A stretch of DNA of 64,000 nucleotides from Dehalococcoidia bacterium (GTDB lineage: Bacteria; Chloroflexota; Dehalococcoidia; Tepidiformales; Tepidiformaceae), in the NCBI GenBank assembly GCA_003104995.1, contig PQAO01000021.1, forward strand, positions 62,001 to 126,000, in the 5' to 3' direction. The translations under genes and the position numbers were made by a program. This document shows, piece by piece, positions 16,882-25,289 of this stretch. How positions within the stretch are numbered: the stretch's first letter is position 1; each line of letters begins with the position of its first letter. Below the pieces are notes generated by a model. The model searched no databases, had not been told where the DNA came from, and was given only the letters and a program-made list of their open reading frames with translations.

Positions 16882-17754
16882 CTACCTCGCCTTGATCCGC
16901 TCCAGCAGACCTTCATATTGCATCGGTGTGATCGGCCGGACCACCCGTCCCATGCCCGTCCAGTGCGCCCACTTCCAGTCGCCTGTCGCCCGCGGCTGCT
17001 CAACCGGGAAGAGCAGGGGCTTCTCCTTGCTCGCGAGCATCAGGTGATAGTGCTCGCCGAGCGGAACGGTCTCATTCACCAGCCCGATCCAGTACGTCAT
17101 GTCGCCCCCATCGGGCGTGAACGTGGTGCCGAGGTAGCGGTACTGTCCGTGCAGCGGCCGCGAGGCGCTGTTGATGTAGCGAGAACCCGTGCCGAACGCT
17201 CGCCTGATCGCGGCCCCGCCAATCGCATACAGCCGGTTGGTGCTCAGCGCCTCTTCCAGCGGGACTTCGCCTGTGCCCAGGATGTCCTCGAGGATGAAGT
17301 CGTGGTATTGCCGCGCTACCGGGTCGGGGTCGCCATCCAGCGCGTCCACGACATCGAACCAGGTTAGCGGAATCCAGGGGTCAGGGACGCCTTCGGAACG
17401 CAGCCCAAGCATCAGGAATGCCGGGCGCTCGCTCCACTCGCGAGCTACCGCCTCCATCCCGGGGAGCAGGCTCTCATCCGCGCCTGGCTCAACCTGCACT
17501 TCGATAAGCACGCGCTTCCCGCCCTCGTACGTTAGCAAGAGGTCCGCAACACCGGCTTCCGCCAGCCTTGGCTGGACCTCCACCAGGGCCAGCGGGTCGC
17601 TTCCCAGCCCCGCGGCGTGGGCGATGAGCGCGGTCAGCATCCGGTGGCCCCGCTTTAGGAAGTAGGCCAGCCCCGCGGTGCAGTAATTCTCGAACGGTGT
17701 CGCGGTGGAACCCGGCCTGTACGCCGAGAGCATCGTGAAGAGGTTGTCAGCCAT
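16882..17754 (-). CDS. PD-(D/E)XK nuclease-fold protein, unknown role
   Basis: The 290-residue protein has an N-terminal region (TPFENYCTAGLAYFLKRGHR, then VADLLLTYEGGKRVLIEVQVE at about 69-89) that matches the PD-(D/E)XK core: a conserved early glutamate, D before the first strand and an E-x-Q pair at the end of the second. The C-terminal half (from about 150) is a separate domain with aromatic-rich strands that I do not recognise. Such stand-alone proteins occur in variable chromosomal regions and some act in defence, but nothing nearby confirms that. The ATG at 17754 faces a regulator gene across a region with a large inverted repeat. Confidence 0.6.
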   Translation of the reverse strand: MADNLFTMLSAYRPGSTATPFENYCTAGLAYFLKRGHRMLTALIAHAAGLGSDPLALVEVQPRLAEAGVADLLLTYEGGKRVLIEVQVEPGADESLLPGMEAVAREWSERPAFLMLGLRSEGVPDPWIPLTWFDVVDALDGDPDPVARQYHDFILEDILGTGEVPLEEALSTNRLYAIGGAAIRRAFGTGSRYINSASRPLHGQYRYLGTTFTPDGGDMTYWIGLVNETVPLGEHYHLMLASKEKPLLFPVEQPRATGDWKWAHWTGMGRVVRPITPMQYEGLLERIKAR

Positions 17755-17808
17755 TCATCCCAGTATGTCGCATCCACGCGATTCAGACGCCACCAGGGGC
17801 TGCGTGAT

Positions 17809-17882
17809 GGCTCAATTGCTCAGGCCTGTAGACAATAACGATTCGCCTCTGCTAACGTTCCAACTGCCTAAGCAATTGAGCT
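17809..17882. repeat. Long imperfect inverted repeat in a divergent promoter region
   Basis: Two 16-base arms, GGCTCAATTGCTCAGG (17809-17824) and CCTAAGCAATTGAGCT (17867-17882), are inverted copies with 14 of 16 positions matching, separated by 42 bases. They lie between the divergent nuclease-fold gene and the small HTH gene, and could be paired operators for the HTH protein. An open frame runs through the repeat in phase with the HTH gene, so a longer leader peptide is a less likely alternative. Confidence 0.6.
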
Positions 17883-17917
17883 ATTCAGCCCCTACATCAC
17901 CCCGAGGTGCCCGCCCC

Positions 17918-18136
17918 ATGGCCGCCATCACCCCCTTCGACAACTACCTGGACCTTGTTGAGGCAGCCCGGGAACTCGCCATCCATCCCCAGAGCCTGCG
18001 GCGCCTCATCAAGCAGAAGAAGATCCCGGCGACTCTTTTCGCGGGCAAATACCTTATCGAGCGCGACAAGCTCGAGATGTTCAAGAGCAACTACGACCCC
18101 CGCCCCGGCCGGAAGCCCATACGCCGTCTTCTCTAG
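17918..18136 (+). CDS. Small excisionase/MerR-type helix-turn-helix protein
   Basis: The 72-residue protein has the helix-turn-helix core LDLVEAARELAIHPQSLRRLIKQKKIPATLFAGKYLIERDKLEMF, the pattern of excisionase-family or MerR-like DNA-binding proteins (helix, turn, helix, then a wing with a conserved aromatic). It lacks the effector half of MerR proteins. The start at 17918 has GAGGTG nine bases before it. An inverted repeat just upstream suggests autoregulation. No integrase is near, so a chromosomal regulator is more likely than an excisionase. Confidence 0.75.
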   Translation: MAAITPFDNYLDLVEAARELAIHPQSLRRLIKQKKIPATLFAGKYLIERDKLEMFKSNYDPRPGRKPIRRLL

Positions 18137-18156
18137 TCACGTCACGGATGAGCAGA

Positions 18157-18180
18157 AGGCCGGCATGTGCCGGCCTTTCT
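18157..18180 (+). terminator. Intrinsic terminator after HTH gene
   Basis: Perfect eight-base arms AGGCCGGC and GCCGGCCT enclose the loop ATGT (18165-18168) and are followed by TTCT. It closes the small HTH gene and could also serve the convergent small membrane-protein gene. Confidence 0.8.
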
Positions 18181-18206
18181 CGTTGATGCGCTAAAGGATT
18201 CGAACG

Positions 18207-18428
18207 CTACTGGAAGATCTCGCCCTGGCTCGTCAGCACGACGAGGATGATCAGGATGACCGCCTCGACGGTCAGCAAGAACCCTACGACGCCGAACCAG
18301 GCGACCTGGGTCCCGCCGCGTGTGGCGAAGACGGGGATCGTCAGGATCAGCGAACTCGCCAGGAAGATGATGAGCGAGATCACGCCGAGGCTGTTCGCGC
18401 TGATGAGGAACGGCAGGTAGTCGAGCAT
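18207..18428 (-). CDS. Small membrane protein with two helices, unknown function
   Basis: The 73-residue protein starting at the ATG at 18428 (GGAG six bases upstream) has two strongly hydrophobic segments, about residues 5-33 (PFLISANSLGVISLIIFLA) and 42-66 (AWFGVVGFLLTVEAVILIILVV), joined by a short RGG-containing loop. It resembles no family I can name. It is convergent with the HTH gene across the terminator. Confidence 0.6.
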   Translation of the reverse strand: MLDYLPFLISANSLGVISLIIFLASSLILTIPVFATRGGTQVAWFGVVGFLLTVEAVILIILVVLTSQGEIFQ

Positions 18429-18622
18429 CGAAACTCCAGGATGCTTGGGCGAGGGCGCCACGGTTCAGTTTTCGTTTGCGCATTCTACCGGCAGCCCCCT
18501 AACGGGAAACCGGCCACCAGCTTTCCTCCGCCCTCCAGCCATTACCGCCGCTTCAGAACTCGGTAGCTCGTTGAAACCCTATCCTCGACACTGGCGCCCA
18601 TACCATTTCGCAGGAGCACCCA

Positions 18623-19060
18623 TTGGCATCCGCAGCCGAAGTCCAGGCATCAATCGCTCAGGCCTTCGATACCTACATCACTGAACTGGCACAGGCCGGC
18701 GCCGTCTGGGAGAAAAAGCCCGCGGGCGCCGCCGGCGGTGAAGCCGCCTGGTGCGCCCGCGAAGTCGCGGAGCATATCGCAAGTTCCGGGCCGTTCTTCG
18801 GGGCGGGCATCGCCGCTGCTATTGGTGTTGCCGGGCCTGTCCCCGCCCGCATCTCCCTCGAGAGTGTGGATACCGCCGTAGCCGAAACTCGCCGCACCCA
18901 TGGACTCCTGATGGAGGTCGTCGCTCAAGTCCGGGACGACCAGGTGGACCAGGAAATCGACCACCCGCGGCTCGGGGAGAACACTGTCGGCGGCTTCCTC
19001 GGCATGGTGACCTACCACCTCAACGACCATGCCCAGCAACTGAAGACGCTTCGGGGCTGA
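18623..19060 (+). CDS. DinB-like four-helix protein
   Basis: The 145-residue protein has the helical pattern and spaced histidines of the DinB/YfiT-like superfamily (WCAREVAEHIAS near residue 44; HLNDHAQQLKTL at the C-terminus), whose members use a metal site in small-thiol-dependent or unknown reactions. The start is a TTG at 18623 preceded by GCAGGAG (18609-18615); no ATG precedes the conserved region. It stands alone and is followed by a strong terminator. Confidence 0.75.
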   Translation: MASAAEVQASIAQAFDTYITELAQAGAVWEKKPAGAAGGEAAWCAREVAEHIASSGPFFGAGIAAAIGVAGPVPARISLESVDTAVAETRRTHGLLMEVVAQVRDDQVDQEIDHPRLGENTVGGFLGMVTYHLNDHAQQLKTLRG

Positions 19061-19082
19061 TTCCCCGCGGGAACAGAACATA

Positions 19083-19109
19083 AGAGGGCCGCACATTGTG
19101 CGGCCCTCT
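19083..19109. terminator. Intrinsic terminator, bidirectional
   Basis: Twelve-base-pair stem (AGAGGGCCGCAC with its complement) around the loop ATT, between the DinB-like gene and the convergent biotin-carrier gene. A weak T-rich stretch (TCAATTCTC) follows on the plus strand. Confidence 0.8.
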
Positions 19110-19130
19110 CAATTCTCGCCCGGGGCGCAA

Positions 19131-19649
19131 CTACGCGATGACGACCAGCGTCTCGCCCTCGGCGACGCGCGTGCCTTCGGCCACAGCGATTTCTTTAACG
19201 ACGCCATCGGCCGGCGCCTTGATCTCGTTCTCCATCTTCATGGCCTCGAGGAGCAACAACACGTCGCCGCGGGCCACGGACTGTCCCGCCGTCACCTTGA
19301 TGCTCAGCACGCGGCCCGCGATCTGGGCCGTTACCGCGCCCTTGACCGCCGCCTGCTGAGCGCCCCCACCCGAGGATGCTGACGAGCGGGCTTCGCGAGG
19401 CGCCGCGCCGCCGCTAAGCCGTCCTTCGTACTCGAACGTGAACGGCCGGTGGTCGACTTCCACAGTCATGCCGCTCACCCGCTGCGCCGCACCCGGAAGC
19501 TGGACGCGATAGGCGACTCCGCCGGCGTTCACGGCCGCGTAGCCAGTCTCTTCCCGCACTTTCACGGGGTATTCATGCCCATCGACCAGCACCTTGTCGC
19601 CACGGACTTCGACTTCGTACTTCCGGCCGCCAATCGTCACTGTCGCCAT
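19131..19649 (-). CDS. Biotin/lipoyl carrier protein (carboxylase BCCP subunit)
   Basis: The 172-residue protein ends in a biotinyl domain: GRVLSIKVTAGQSVARGDVLLLLEAMKMENEIKAPADGVVKEI, with the biotinylated lysine in AMKM. The N-terminal part, from MATVTIGGRKYEVEVRG, is the sandwich domain often found in acyl-CoA or pyruvate carboxylase carriers, joined by an Ala/Ser/Gly linker. It starts eight bases after the carboxyltransferase stop, so the two form a carboxylase pair. No biotin carboxylase gene is in the window. The frame extends to an upstream ATG at 19694, but that lies within the preceding gene. Confidence 0.92.
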   Translation of the reverse strand: MATVTIGGRKYEVEVRGDKVLVDGHEYPVKVREETGYAAVNAGGVAYRVQLPGAAQRVSGMTVEVDHRPFTFEYEGRLSGGAAPREARSSASSGGGAQQAAVKGAVTAQIAGRVLSIKVTAGQSVARGDVLLLLEAMKMENEIKAPADGVVKEIAVAEGTRVAEGETLVVIA

Positions 19650-19657
19650 GGTCTCTC

Positions 19658-21151
19658 CTAACGCATCTGCCGCATGCGGCCGAAGTTGCGCCACGGGGCC
19701 GCATCGCCGTGGCTGGCGAGGGCGACCGGGGCAACAGCGGGCGCTGCCGCTTTTTTCTCGCCGATCACCATCGCTCCGACGATCGCGGCGACCAGCTCCC
19801 GCTCAGGCCCGCCGCCTTCCTTGCGCCACTGGAGGAATTCCTTCGCCGGCTGCGGGAACATCACGTAGCTGAGCACGTCTTCGACGCTCTCGGCCAGGTC
19901 GCCGATGTCAGCCTTCGCTGTTTCCATCTCCGGTGCGAGGTCGTCCGCGGGCCGGTGGGTGATCGGCTGCTCGTCGCCAAGCACCTGCGACAGGATCTCC
20001 GGCGCAATCGGCTGGGCGGTGGCGCCGTACATGCCCTTCGCGAGATTCTTCGTCTCCTTCGTCACGCTGCCATAGCGCTTCCCGGTTAGCACGTTCAGCA
20101 CGGCCTGCGTGCCGACAATCTGCGAGCTTGGCGTGACCAGCGGCGGATAGCCGAGGTCGGCCCGAACGCGCGCGTTCTCCGCGAGCACGTCGGCCAGCTT
20201 GTGCTCGGCGCCCTGTTCGCGCAGCTGCCCGACCAGGTTCGAAATCATCCCGCCGGGCACCTGGTGCGAGAGCACGCCCGCGTCGATCCCGAGCAGGCCG
20301 CTTTCGAATTTCCAGTACTTCTTCCGCACGCCCCGGAAGTACTCGGAAAGGTCGCCCAGCTTCTTCAGATCGAGGCCGGTGGCGTGTTCCGGGTCCTCCG
20401 CCAGGGCCGCCACCAGCGTCTCGGTCGCCGGCTGGCTTGTTCCCCCCGCAAGCGAGCTGATCGCGCAGTCGATGACGTCCGCGCCCGACTGCACGCCCAT
20501 CAGGTAGGCCATCTCCGAGTACCCGGAGGTGTCGTGGCAGTGCATTTGCAGCAGCTTGTCCGGGTGGTCCTTCTTGATCCTGCTGACCAGCGCCTTCGCC
20601 ATCATCGGGCTGAGCAGGCCGGCCATGTCCTTGATGCAGAGCGAGTCCGCCCCCATCTCCACCATGCGGTCCGCCATGCGCGCGTATGCATCGACCGTGT
20701 GCACCGGGCTAATCGTGTAACAAATGGTCCCCTGCACGTGCCCGCCAGCACGCTTTACCGCTTCGAAGGCGGTTTCCAGGTTCCGCGTGTCGTTCAGCGC
20801 ATCGAAGATCCGAAAGATGTCCATCCCGTTCGCCACCGACCGCTCGCAGAACGCCCGCACCACATCATCCGCGTAGTGCCGGTATCCCACGGCGTTCTGG
20901 CCCCGCAGGAGCATCTGCGTCGGTGTGTTCTTCAGCCGCTTTTTGACCTCTCGCAGGCGTTCCCACGGGTCTTCCTTCAGGAATCGCATGCTGGTGTCGA
21001 AGGTGGCTCCCCCCCAGCACTCGATGCTGTGGTAGCCGATGGAATCCATGAGCTCGAGGGCGGGGATCATGTCCTCGGTGCGCATGCGCGTCGCGAGCAG
21101 CGACTGGTGGCCATCGCGGATGGCCGTTTCCATGATGCCGATCCTGGTCAT
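19658..21151 (-). CDS. Pyruvate/oxaloacetate carboxyltransferase subunit
   Basis: The 497-residue protein has the HMGL-like TIM barrel (METAIRDGHQSLLATRMRTEDM with the metal and substrate residues, RGQNAVGYRHYADDVV, DMAGLLSP, MHCHDTSGYSEMAYL with metal-binding histidines) followed by a PYC_OADA-type C-terminal domain. It is either pyruvate carboxylase subunit B or the alpha subunit of oxaloacetate decarboxylase. The adjacent carrier protein and the absence of membrane subunits favour a two-subunit pyruvate carboxylase, with the biotin carboxylase encoded elsewhere. The C-terminus lacks its own biotinyl domain, consistent with the separate carrier. Confidence 0.92.
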   Translation of the reverse strand: MTRIGIMETAIRDGHQSLLATRMRTEDMIPALELMDSIGYHSIECWGGATFDTSMRFLKEDPWERLREVKKRLKNTPTQMLLRGQNAVGYRHYADDVVRAFCERSVANGMDIFRIFDALNDTRNLETAFEAVKRAGGHVQGTICYTISPVHTVDAYARMADRMVEMGADSLCIKDMAGLLSPMMAKALVSRIKKDHPDKLLQMHCHDTSGYSEMAYLMGVQSGADVIDCAISSLAGGTSQPATETLVAALAEDPEHATGLDLKKLGDLSEYFRGVRKKYWKFESGLLGIDAGVLSHQVPGGMISNLVGQLREQGAEHKLADVLAENARVRADLGYPPLVTPSSQIVGTQAVLNVLTGKRYGSVTKETKNLAKGMYGATAQPIAPEILSQVLGDEQPITHRPADDLAPEMETAKADIGDLAESVEDVLSYVMFPQPAKEFLQWRKEGGGPERELVAAIVGAMVIGEKKAAAPAVAPVALASHGDAAPWRNFGRMRQMR

Positions 21152-21387
21152 GTCGTCGTCCGTGGAAAGGATTTGGGAAGGTCCGCCGTGAAGCGGAGCG
21201 ATAGTCCAACCCTACCACCGCACCCACTTCCGTGCGACGAGCCGCGCCGGAAAAGCCCTCGCCCGCCTCTTGCCCGGTGGTGGAGAACCCGTATCACGCA
21301 GGTCATTCGGCGGACTGGCGTGGGCCGTTCCCCGGACCTGCAACCGCTCCCTCCTCCGCTTGGCCTTGGGCCTCATCGCCAGTGAAG

Positions 21388-22347
21388 ATGGATCCCGTGG
21401 CAGGACAACTCACCGGCACGCGCGTCGTCTTCATGGGCTCACCCGAATTCGCGGTTCCTTCGCTTCGCGCGCTCGTCGGGGCTGGCGCCACCGTGGTCGC
21501 CGCCCTGAGCCAGCCGGATCGGCCCTCCGGCCGGGGTGGCCGCGTGCAGGCGCCTCCGGTCAAACTCACCGCCATCGAGCTCGGTATCCAGGTCCTGCAG
21601 CCGGAGACGCTCCGCGATCAGACCATCCAGGCGCACCTGCGCTCCCTCCAGGCTGCCGTCTTCGTGGTCGCCGCCTACGGCAAGATCCTGCCCCAGGTGG
21701 TGCTCGATGTCCCCCGCCGTGGCTGCCTGAACGTCCACGCCTCGTTGCTCCCCCGGTGGCGCGGGGCTTCGCCGATTACCGCGGCCATCCTCGCGGGTGA
21801 TACGGTGACCGGTGTGAGCATCATGGAACTGGTTCGCAAGATGGATGCCGGGCCGGTCATCTCCCGCGTCGAGACGCCCGTCCTCCGCGAAGACACTACC
21901 GGCACGCTCGAACCACGGCTCGCCGCCCTCGGCGCCGCCGAACTCGTCCGGATCCTTTCCGGCTGGCTCTCCGGCGAGCTCGTGGCCTCGCCACAGGATG
22001 AAGACGCCGCGACCTACTGCCACCTGATCTCCAAGAACGACGGACACCTGGCCGCGTCCATGACCGCCGAAGAGGCAGAACGCGCGGTTCGCGCCTATAA
22101 CCCCTGGCCTGGCGCCTTCGTGTCCTACCGCTCCGAACGGCTCGCTATCTGGAGGGCGCGGGTGGTGCCTTCCGATTCCGCGAGGCCCGGTGCCACGGCC
22201 GTGACCGGGAGGCGCCCTGCCATCGCGTTCGGCGGTGGCTGGCTCGTGCTCGAAGAAGTCCAGCGTCCCGGCGGCAAGCGCCTCACTGGCGAGCAGTTCC
22301 TCGCTGGCGAACACGGAACGCTCGAACCGACTGTGGGCCTCGCATGA
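21388..22347 (+). CDS. fmt: Methionyl-tRNA formyltransferase
   Basis: The 319-residue enzyme formylates initiator Met-tRNA. Motifs are VVFMGSPEFAVPSLRAL, SQPDRPSGRGG, VAAYGKILPQ and the catalytic segment NVHASLLPRWRGASPITAAILAGD (split across the formyl-donor site); a C-terminal OB domain includes AYNPWPGAF. The start at 21388 lacks a strong ribosome-binding site but gives the family N-terminus. It overlaps rlmN by ATGA. The preceding 236 bases to the divergent carboxyltransferase contain no gene that I can support. Confidence 0.94.
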   Translation: MDPVAGQLTGTRVVFMGSPEFAVPSLRALVGAGATVVAALSQPDRPSGRGGRVQAPPVKLTAIELGIQVLQPETLRDQTIQAHLRSLQAAVFVVAAYGKILPQVVLDVPRRGCLNVHASLLPRWRGASPITAAILAGDTVTGVSIMELVRKMDAGPVISRVETPVLREDTTGTLEPRLAALGAAELVRILSGWLSGELVASPQDEDAATYCHLISKNDGHLAASMTAEEAERAVRAYNPWPGAFVSYRSERLAIWRARVVPSDSARPGATAVTGRRPAIAFGGGWLVLEEVQRPGGKRLTGEQFLAGEHGTLEPTVGLA

Positions 22348-23504
22348 GCGCCCAGGCGAAGGTCCCGCTCTTCCGCCTGCTCCCCGAGGAGCTCGAACCG
22401 GTGATGGCCGAATTCGGCCAGCCGCGCTACCGCGCTGACCAGGTCCTCCGCGCCGCCTGGCACGACTCGCCAGCCTCGTTCGAGGACATACGGCAGCTCC
22501 CCGCCGGTCTTCGTGCACGGCTCGCCGATCGATTCAGCCTCGATGCTGCCATCGAAGTTCGCCGCGCGGTCAGCGATGACGGGGGGACCACGAAGCTCCT
22601 CCTGCGCATGAACGACGGCACGCTGATTGAGACCGTGCTCATGCAGTACCCCGAGCCCGGCGATCGCCATCCGCGCTCCACCGTGTGCGTTTCGACCCAG
22701 GCGGGCTGCGCGATGGGTTGCGTGTTCTGCGCCACCGGCCAGATGGGCTTTGAGCGAAACCTCAAGGCCGAGGAGATCGTCACCCAGGTCCTCCACATCG
22801 CCCGCCTCCTGCGGGAGCGCGGCGAGCACGTCACCAACGTCGTCTTCATGGGGATGGGCGAGCCGCTCGCCAACTACGCCGAGACGATCCGGGCCGTCCG
22901 TCTCCTCACCCACCCGAAGGCGTTCGGTCTCGGTCAGCGCCACATCACCATCTCGACGGTCGGGCTCATCCACGCCATCGATCGGCTCGCCGGCGAAGGC
23001 CTGCAGATCGGCCTGGCGATCTCGCTCCACGCGCCCAACGACACGCTCCGCCAGCGGCTGGTACCCACCGCGGGTCCGACCTCGGTGGGCGACCTGGTCT
23101 CGGCTGCGAAACGGTACTTCAAGAAGACGGGCCGCCGGGTCACTTTCGAATACGCGCTCATCGCTGGTCAGAACGATTCGGAAGAGACCGCCCGCGAACT
23201 CGCCCGCCTCCTCCAAGGTTCGGGCACCCACGTGAACCTCATCCCGGTGAACCCCACCGCCGGTGGCTACGGCCGGCCCCCGCGCCGCACGGTCCTTGCT
23301 TTCGAACGCGTCCTGCGCGGGGCGGGCATCAACTGCACAGTCCGTGTGGAAAAGGGCTCGGAGATCTCCGCCGCCTGTGGTCAGCTCCGGACCGACGAGT
23401 CCAATCGCTTCGTCAACGACTCCGGGATTAGCCTGTCACCCGTCGCACCGCGGCACGGATCCCGGCAAGAAACACTTTCCCCAACACCATCCCAAACCCG
23501 ATAG
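22344..23504 (+). CDS. rlmN: Dual-specificity 23S rRNA/tRNA adenine-C2 methyltransferase
   Basis: The 386-residue radical-SAM enzyme methylates A2503 of 23S rRNA and A37 of some tRNAs. The cluster motif CAMGCVFCATGQMGFERNL (C-x3-C-x2-C) is near residue 125, GMGEPLANY near 173, and the catalytic cysteine is in SAACGQL near 350. The last 30 residues are low in family likeness and lie antisense to the 3' end of the convergent gene at 23428-23796, giving a 77-base overlap. The start overlaps fmt. Confidence 0.95.
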   Translation: MSAQAKVPLFRLLPEELEPVMAEFGQPRYRADQVLRAAWHDSPASFEDIRQLPAGLRARLADRFSLDAAIEVRRAVSDDGGTTKLLLRMNDGTLIETVLMQYPEPGDRHPRSTVCVSTQAGCAMGCVFCATGQMGFERNLKAEEIVTQVLHIARLLRERGEHVTNVVFMGMGEPLANYAETIRAVRLLTHPKAFGLGQRHITISTVGLIHAIDRLAGEGLQIGLAISLHAPNDTLRQRLVPTAGPTSVGDLVSAAKRYFKKTGRRVTFEYALIAGQNDSEETARELARLLQGSGTHVNLIPVNPTAGGYGRPPRRTVLAFERVLRGAGINCTVRVEKGSEISAACGQLRTDESNRFVNDSGISLSPVAPRHGSRQETLSPTPSQTR

Positions 23505-23796
23505 CCACCGCTGACCGCATGTCGAGCAGCGTATGCACGTCTCCCCGCACCACCGGCGATATCAGGATGCCCGTCTTCACCTCGTCCATGGCCACGCTAC
23601 GCCCGATCACGGCGCCGGCCGAGGACTGGCGGATCGTGCCGCGGTCGAAACTCGCCACGCCCACGGCGCTCTTGCTGATGTCCACCTCGTCCGCCTGTAC
23701 CCGGCGAATCGCGCTACGGTCGAGGCTGAGTCGTGTGGTCACCTCGCCGTACTCTTCGCTCGAGTCCTGCGCGCCAGTGCCATTGTCGTTCGCCAT
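23428..23796 (-). CDS. Beta-helix/bactofilin-like small protein, unknown function
   Basis: The 122-residue protein has short repeating units (IRRVQADEVDISKSAVGVAS, then TIRQSSAGAVIGRSVAMDEV) in which alternating hydrophobic and small residues suggest a short beta-helix, as in bactofilin-like or polymer-forming proteins. A C-terminal hydrophobic stretch (AVAIGFGMVLGKVFLAGI) may contact the membrane. The ATG at 23796 follows a region with no coding look. Its 3' end overlaps the convergent rlmN by 77 bases. No specific function can be assigned. Confidence 0.7.
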   Translation of the reverse strand: MANDNGTGAQDSSEEYGEVTTRLSLDRSAIRRVQADEVDISKSAVGVASFDRGTIRQSSAGAVIGRSVAMDEVKTGILISPVVRGDVHTLLDMRSAVAIGFGMVLGKVFLAGIRAAVRRVTG

Positions 23797-23842
23797 GCGC
23801 TGCACCCCGGCGTCAACGTAGACCGCGCTTCGGGAAGACGCA

Positions 23843-24874
23843 ATGCTTGAAGCGATGCGCACCGAGGACTTCACCTTCGACCTTCCGGAACACTTGATCG
23901 CCCAGGTCCCGGCTGAACCACGCGATAGCGCCCGCCTCATGGTCCTCCGCCTTACGACTCGCGAAATCGAGCATCGCGCCGTCCGCGACCTCCCGGGTCT
24001 GCTCACTCCGGGGGACCTTCTTGTCGTCAACGACACACGTGTGATGGCCGCCCGGCTCTTCGGCAGGCGTGCCGACACCGGCGGTGCCGTCGAAGCGCTC
24101 CTCGTCCGCCCCTTCACCGATGTCCGCTGGGAGGTCCTCTTTCGGCCCGCGAAGCGCGCCCTTCCCGGCCGCCGCTTCGTCTTCGACACTGACGCCGGCG
24201 AACTGAGCGCGACCGTGGCCACACGTGAAGGGGATACGGTCGCCCTCGACTTCGACCGCCCGTTCGACCAGGCGACGGTGGGCTCCGTGCCTCTTCCGCC
24301 ATACATCCAGGGCTACCACGGTGACCCCGAGCGCTACCAGACCGTGTACTCCCGAGAGGCCCGCAGCGCCGCCGCTCCCACGGCGGGTCTCCACTTCACC
24401 AGCGACTTGCTCGACCGCCTGGCGGAACGGGGCATCGACCGCGCCGCCCTGACCCTCGAGGTCGGTCCGGGCACGTTCAAGCCCGTCACCGTCGATGACC
24501 CCCGGGAACACCAGCTCCACGCCGAGCACATCTCCATCCCGCCCGGCACGGCCGAGGCCATCGCGCGGGCGATCTCCGGGGACCGGCGGGTGGTTGCGGT
24601 CGGCACAACCGTCGTCCGCACGCTCGAGCATGTCGCGCTGGAGCGCGGCCAGGCCGAGCCCTACGAGGGATGGACGTCGCTCCGCATCCTGCCGGGCGAC
24701 GAGTTCCGGGTCGTCGATGTCCTGATGACGAATTTCCACTTGCCGCGCTCGACCTTGCTCATGCTCGTCTGCGCGTTCGGCGGGACGGAGTTCGTGCTCG
24801 GTGCCTACAACGAGGCCGTGCGTGAGGGTTACCGCTTCTACAGCTTCGGCGACGCGATGCTCCTGCTGCCCTGA
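23843..24874 (+). CDS. queA: tRNA ribosyltransferase-isomerase QueA
   Basis: The 343-residue enzyme transfers and isomerises the ribose of S-adenosylmethionine to make epoxyqueuosine in tRNA. Signatures are FTFDLPEHLIAQVPAEPRDSARLMVL, LLVVNDTRVMAARLFGR, PLPPYIQ, APTAGLHFT and TNFHLPRSTLLMLVCAFGG. An ATG 12 bases downstream (MRTEDF) could be the true start. Other queuosine genes are not in the window. It is convergent with the Mrp operon. Confidence 0.95.
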   Translation: MLEAMRTEDFTFDLPEHLIAQVPAEPRDSARLMVLRLTTREIEHRAVRDLPGLLTPGDLLVVNDTRVMAARLFGRRADTGGAVEALLVRPFTDVRWEVLFRPAKRALPGRRFVFDTDAGELSATVATREGDTVALDFDRPFDQATVGSVPLPPYIQGYHGDPERYQTVYSREARSAAAPTAGLHFTSDLLDRLAERGIDRAALTLEVGPGTFKPVTVDDPREHQLHAEHISIPPGTAEAIARAISGDRRVVAVGTTVVRTLEHVALERGQAEPYEGWTSLRILPGDEFRVVDVLMTNFHLPRSTLLMLVCAFGGTEFVLGAYNEAVREGYRFYSFGDAMLLLP

Positions 24875-24893
24875 CCGCCTGCGGCAATGGCGT

Positions 24894-25289
24894 CTATGCG
24901 CGTGGATGGTCCGGCGGCAGTGCGCCCTCTGGCCGCACCTCCGAGTCCAGGATGTGCGTCTCCCAGTCGTAACGGTCCCGGAGTTCGTCGCGCACCGAAC
25001 CCTCCCACAGCGGCACCCCGAGGAAGTATGCCGCTCGCCCCAACAGGTGCGCAGCGATCGGCGCAGTGAGCAGCACGAACGCAATTGCCGCCACCGCCCG
25101 CGTCGTCACGCTGAACGTCGCGAAGTTCACCGCTGTCCCCAGGATGACAAGGCCGGCTCCCAGGGTCGCGGCCTTGGTTGTCGCCTGCATCCGCGTGAAC
25201 AGATCAGGCATCCGGACGACGCCGATCGCCGCGATGAGCATCAGCCCTGCCCCCACCAGGACCAGGGTTCCGGTTACGGCGGCCTGCAT
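24894..25289 (-). CDS. mnhG: Mrp antiporter subunit G
   Basis: This 131-residue membrane protein is MnhG/MrpG, a small subunit of the multi-subunit Na+/H+ antiporter. Three helices cover residues 1-85; GVVRMPDLFTRMQATTKAATLG is the family signature. The hydrophilic C-terminus (from about 92) is longer than in Bacillus MrpG. It is the last gene of the mnhA-G operon; the start shares one base with the mnhF stop. Confidence 0.92.
   Translation of the reverse strand: MQAAVTGTLVLVGAGLMLIAAIGVVRMPDLFTRMQATTKAATLGAGLVILGTAVNFATFSVTTRAVAAIAFVLLTAPIAAHLLGRAAYFLGVPLWEGSVRDELRDRYDWETHILDSEVRPEGALPPDHPRA

Noticed and set aside
18187-18210. GGATTCGAAC, like a tRNA T-arm complement
   Set aside because: No acceptor, D or anticodon stems can be formed around it; it lies at the end of a small membrane-protein gene.
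20201-21385. Long plus-strand open frame opposite the carboxyltransferase gene
   Set aside because: Composition is that of a high-GC antisense shadow (H, R, V-rich, no motifs), and the minus-strand gene is unambiguous.
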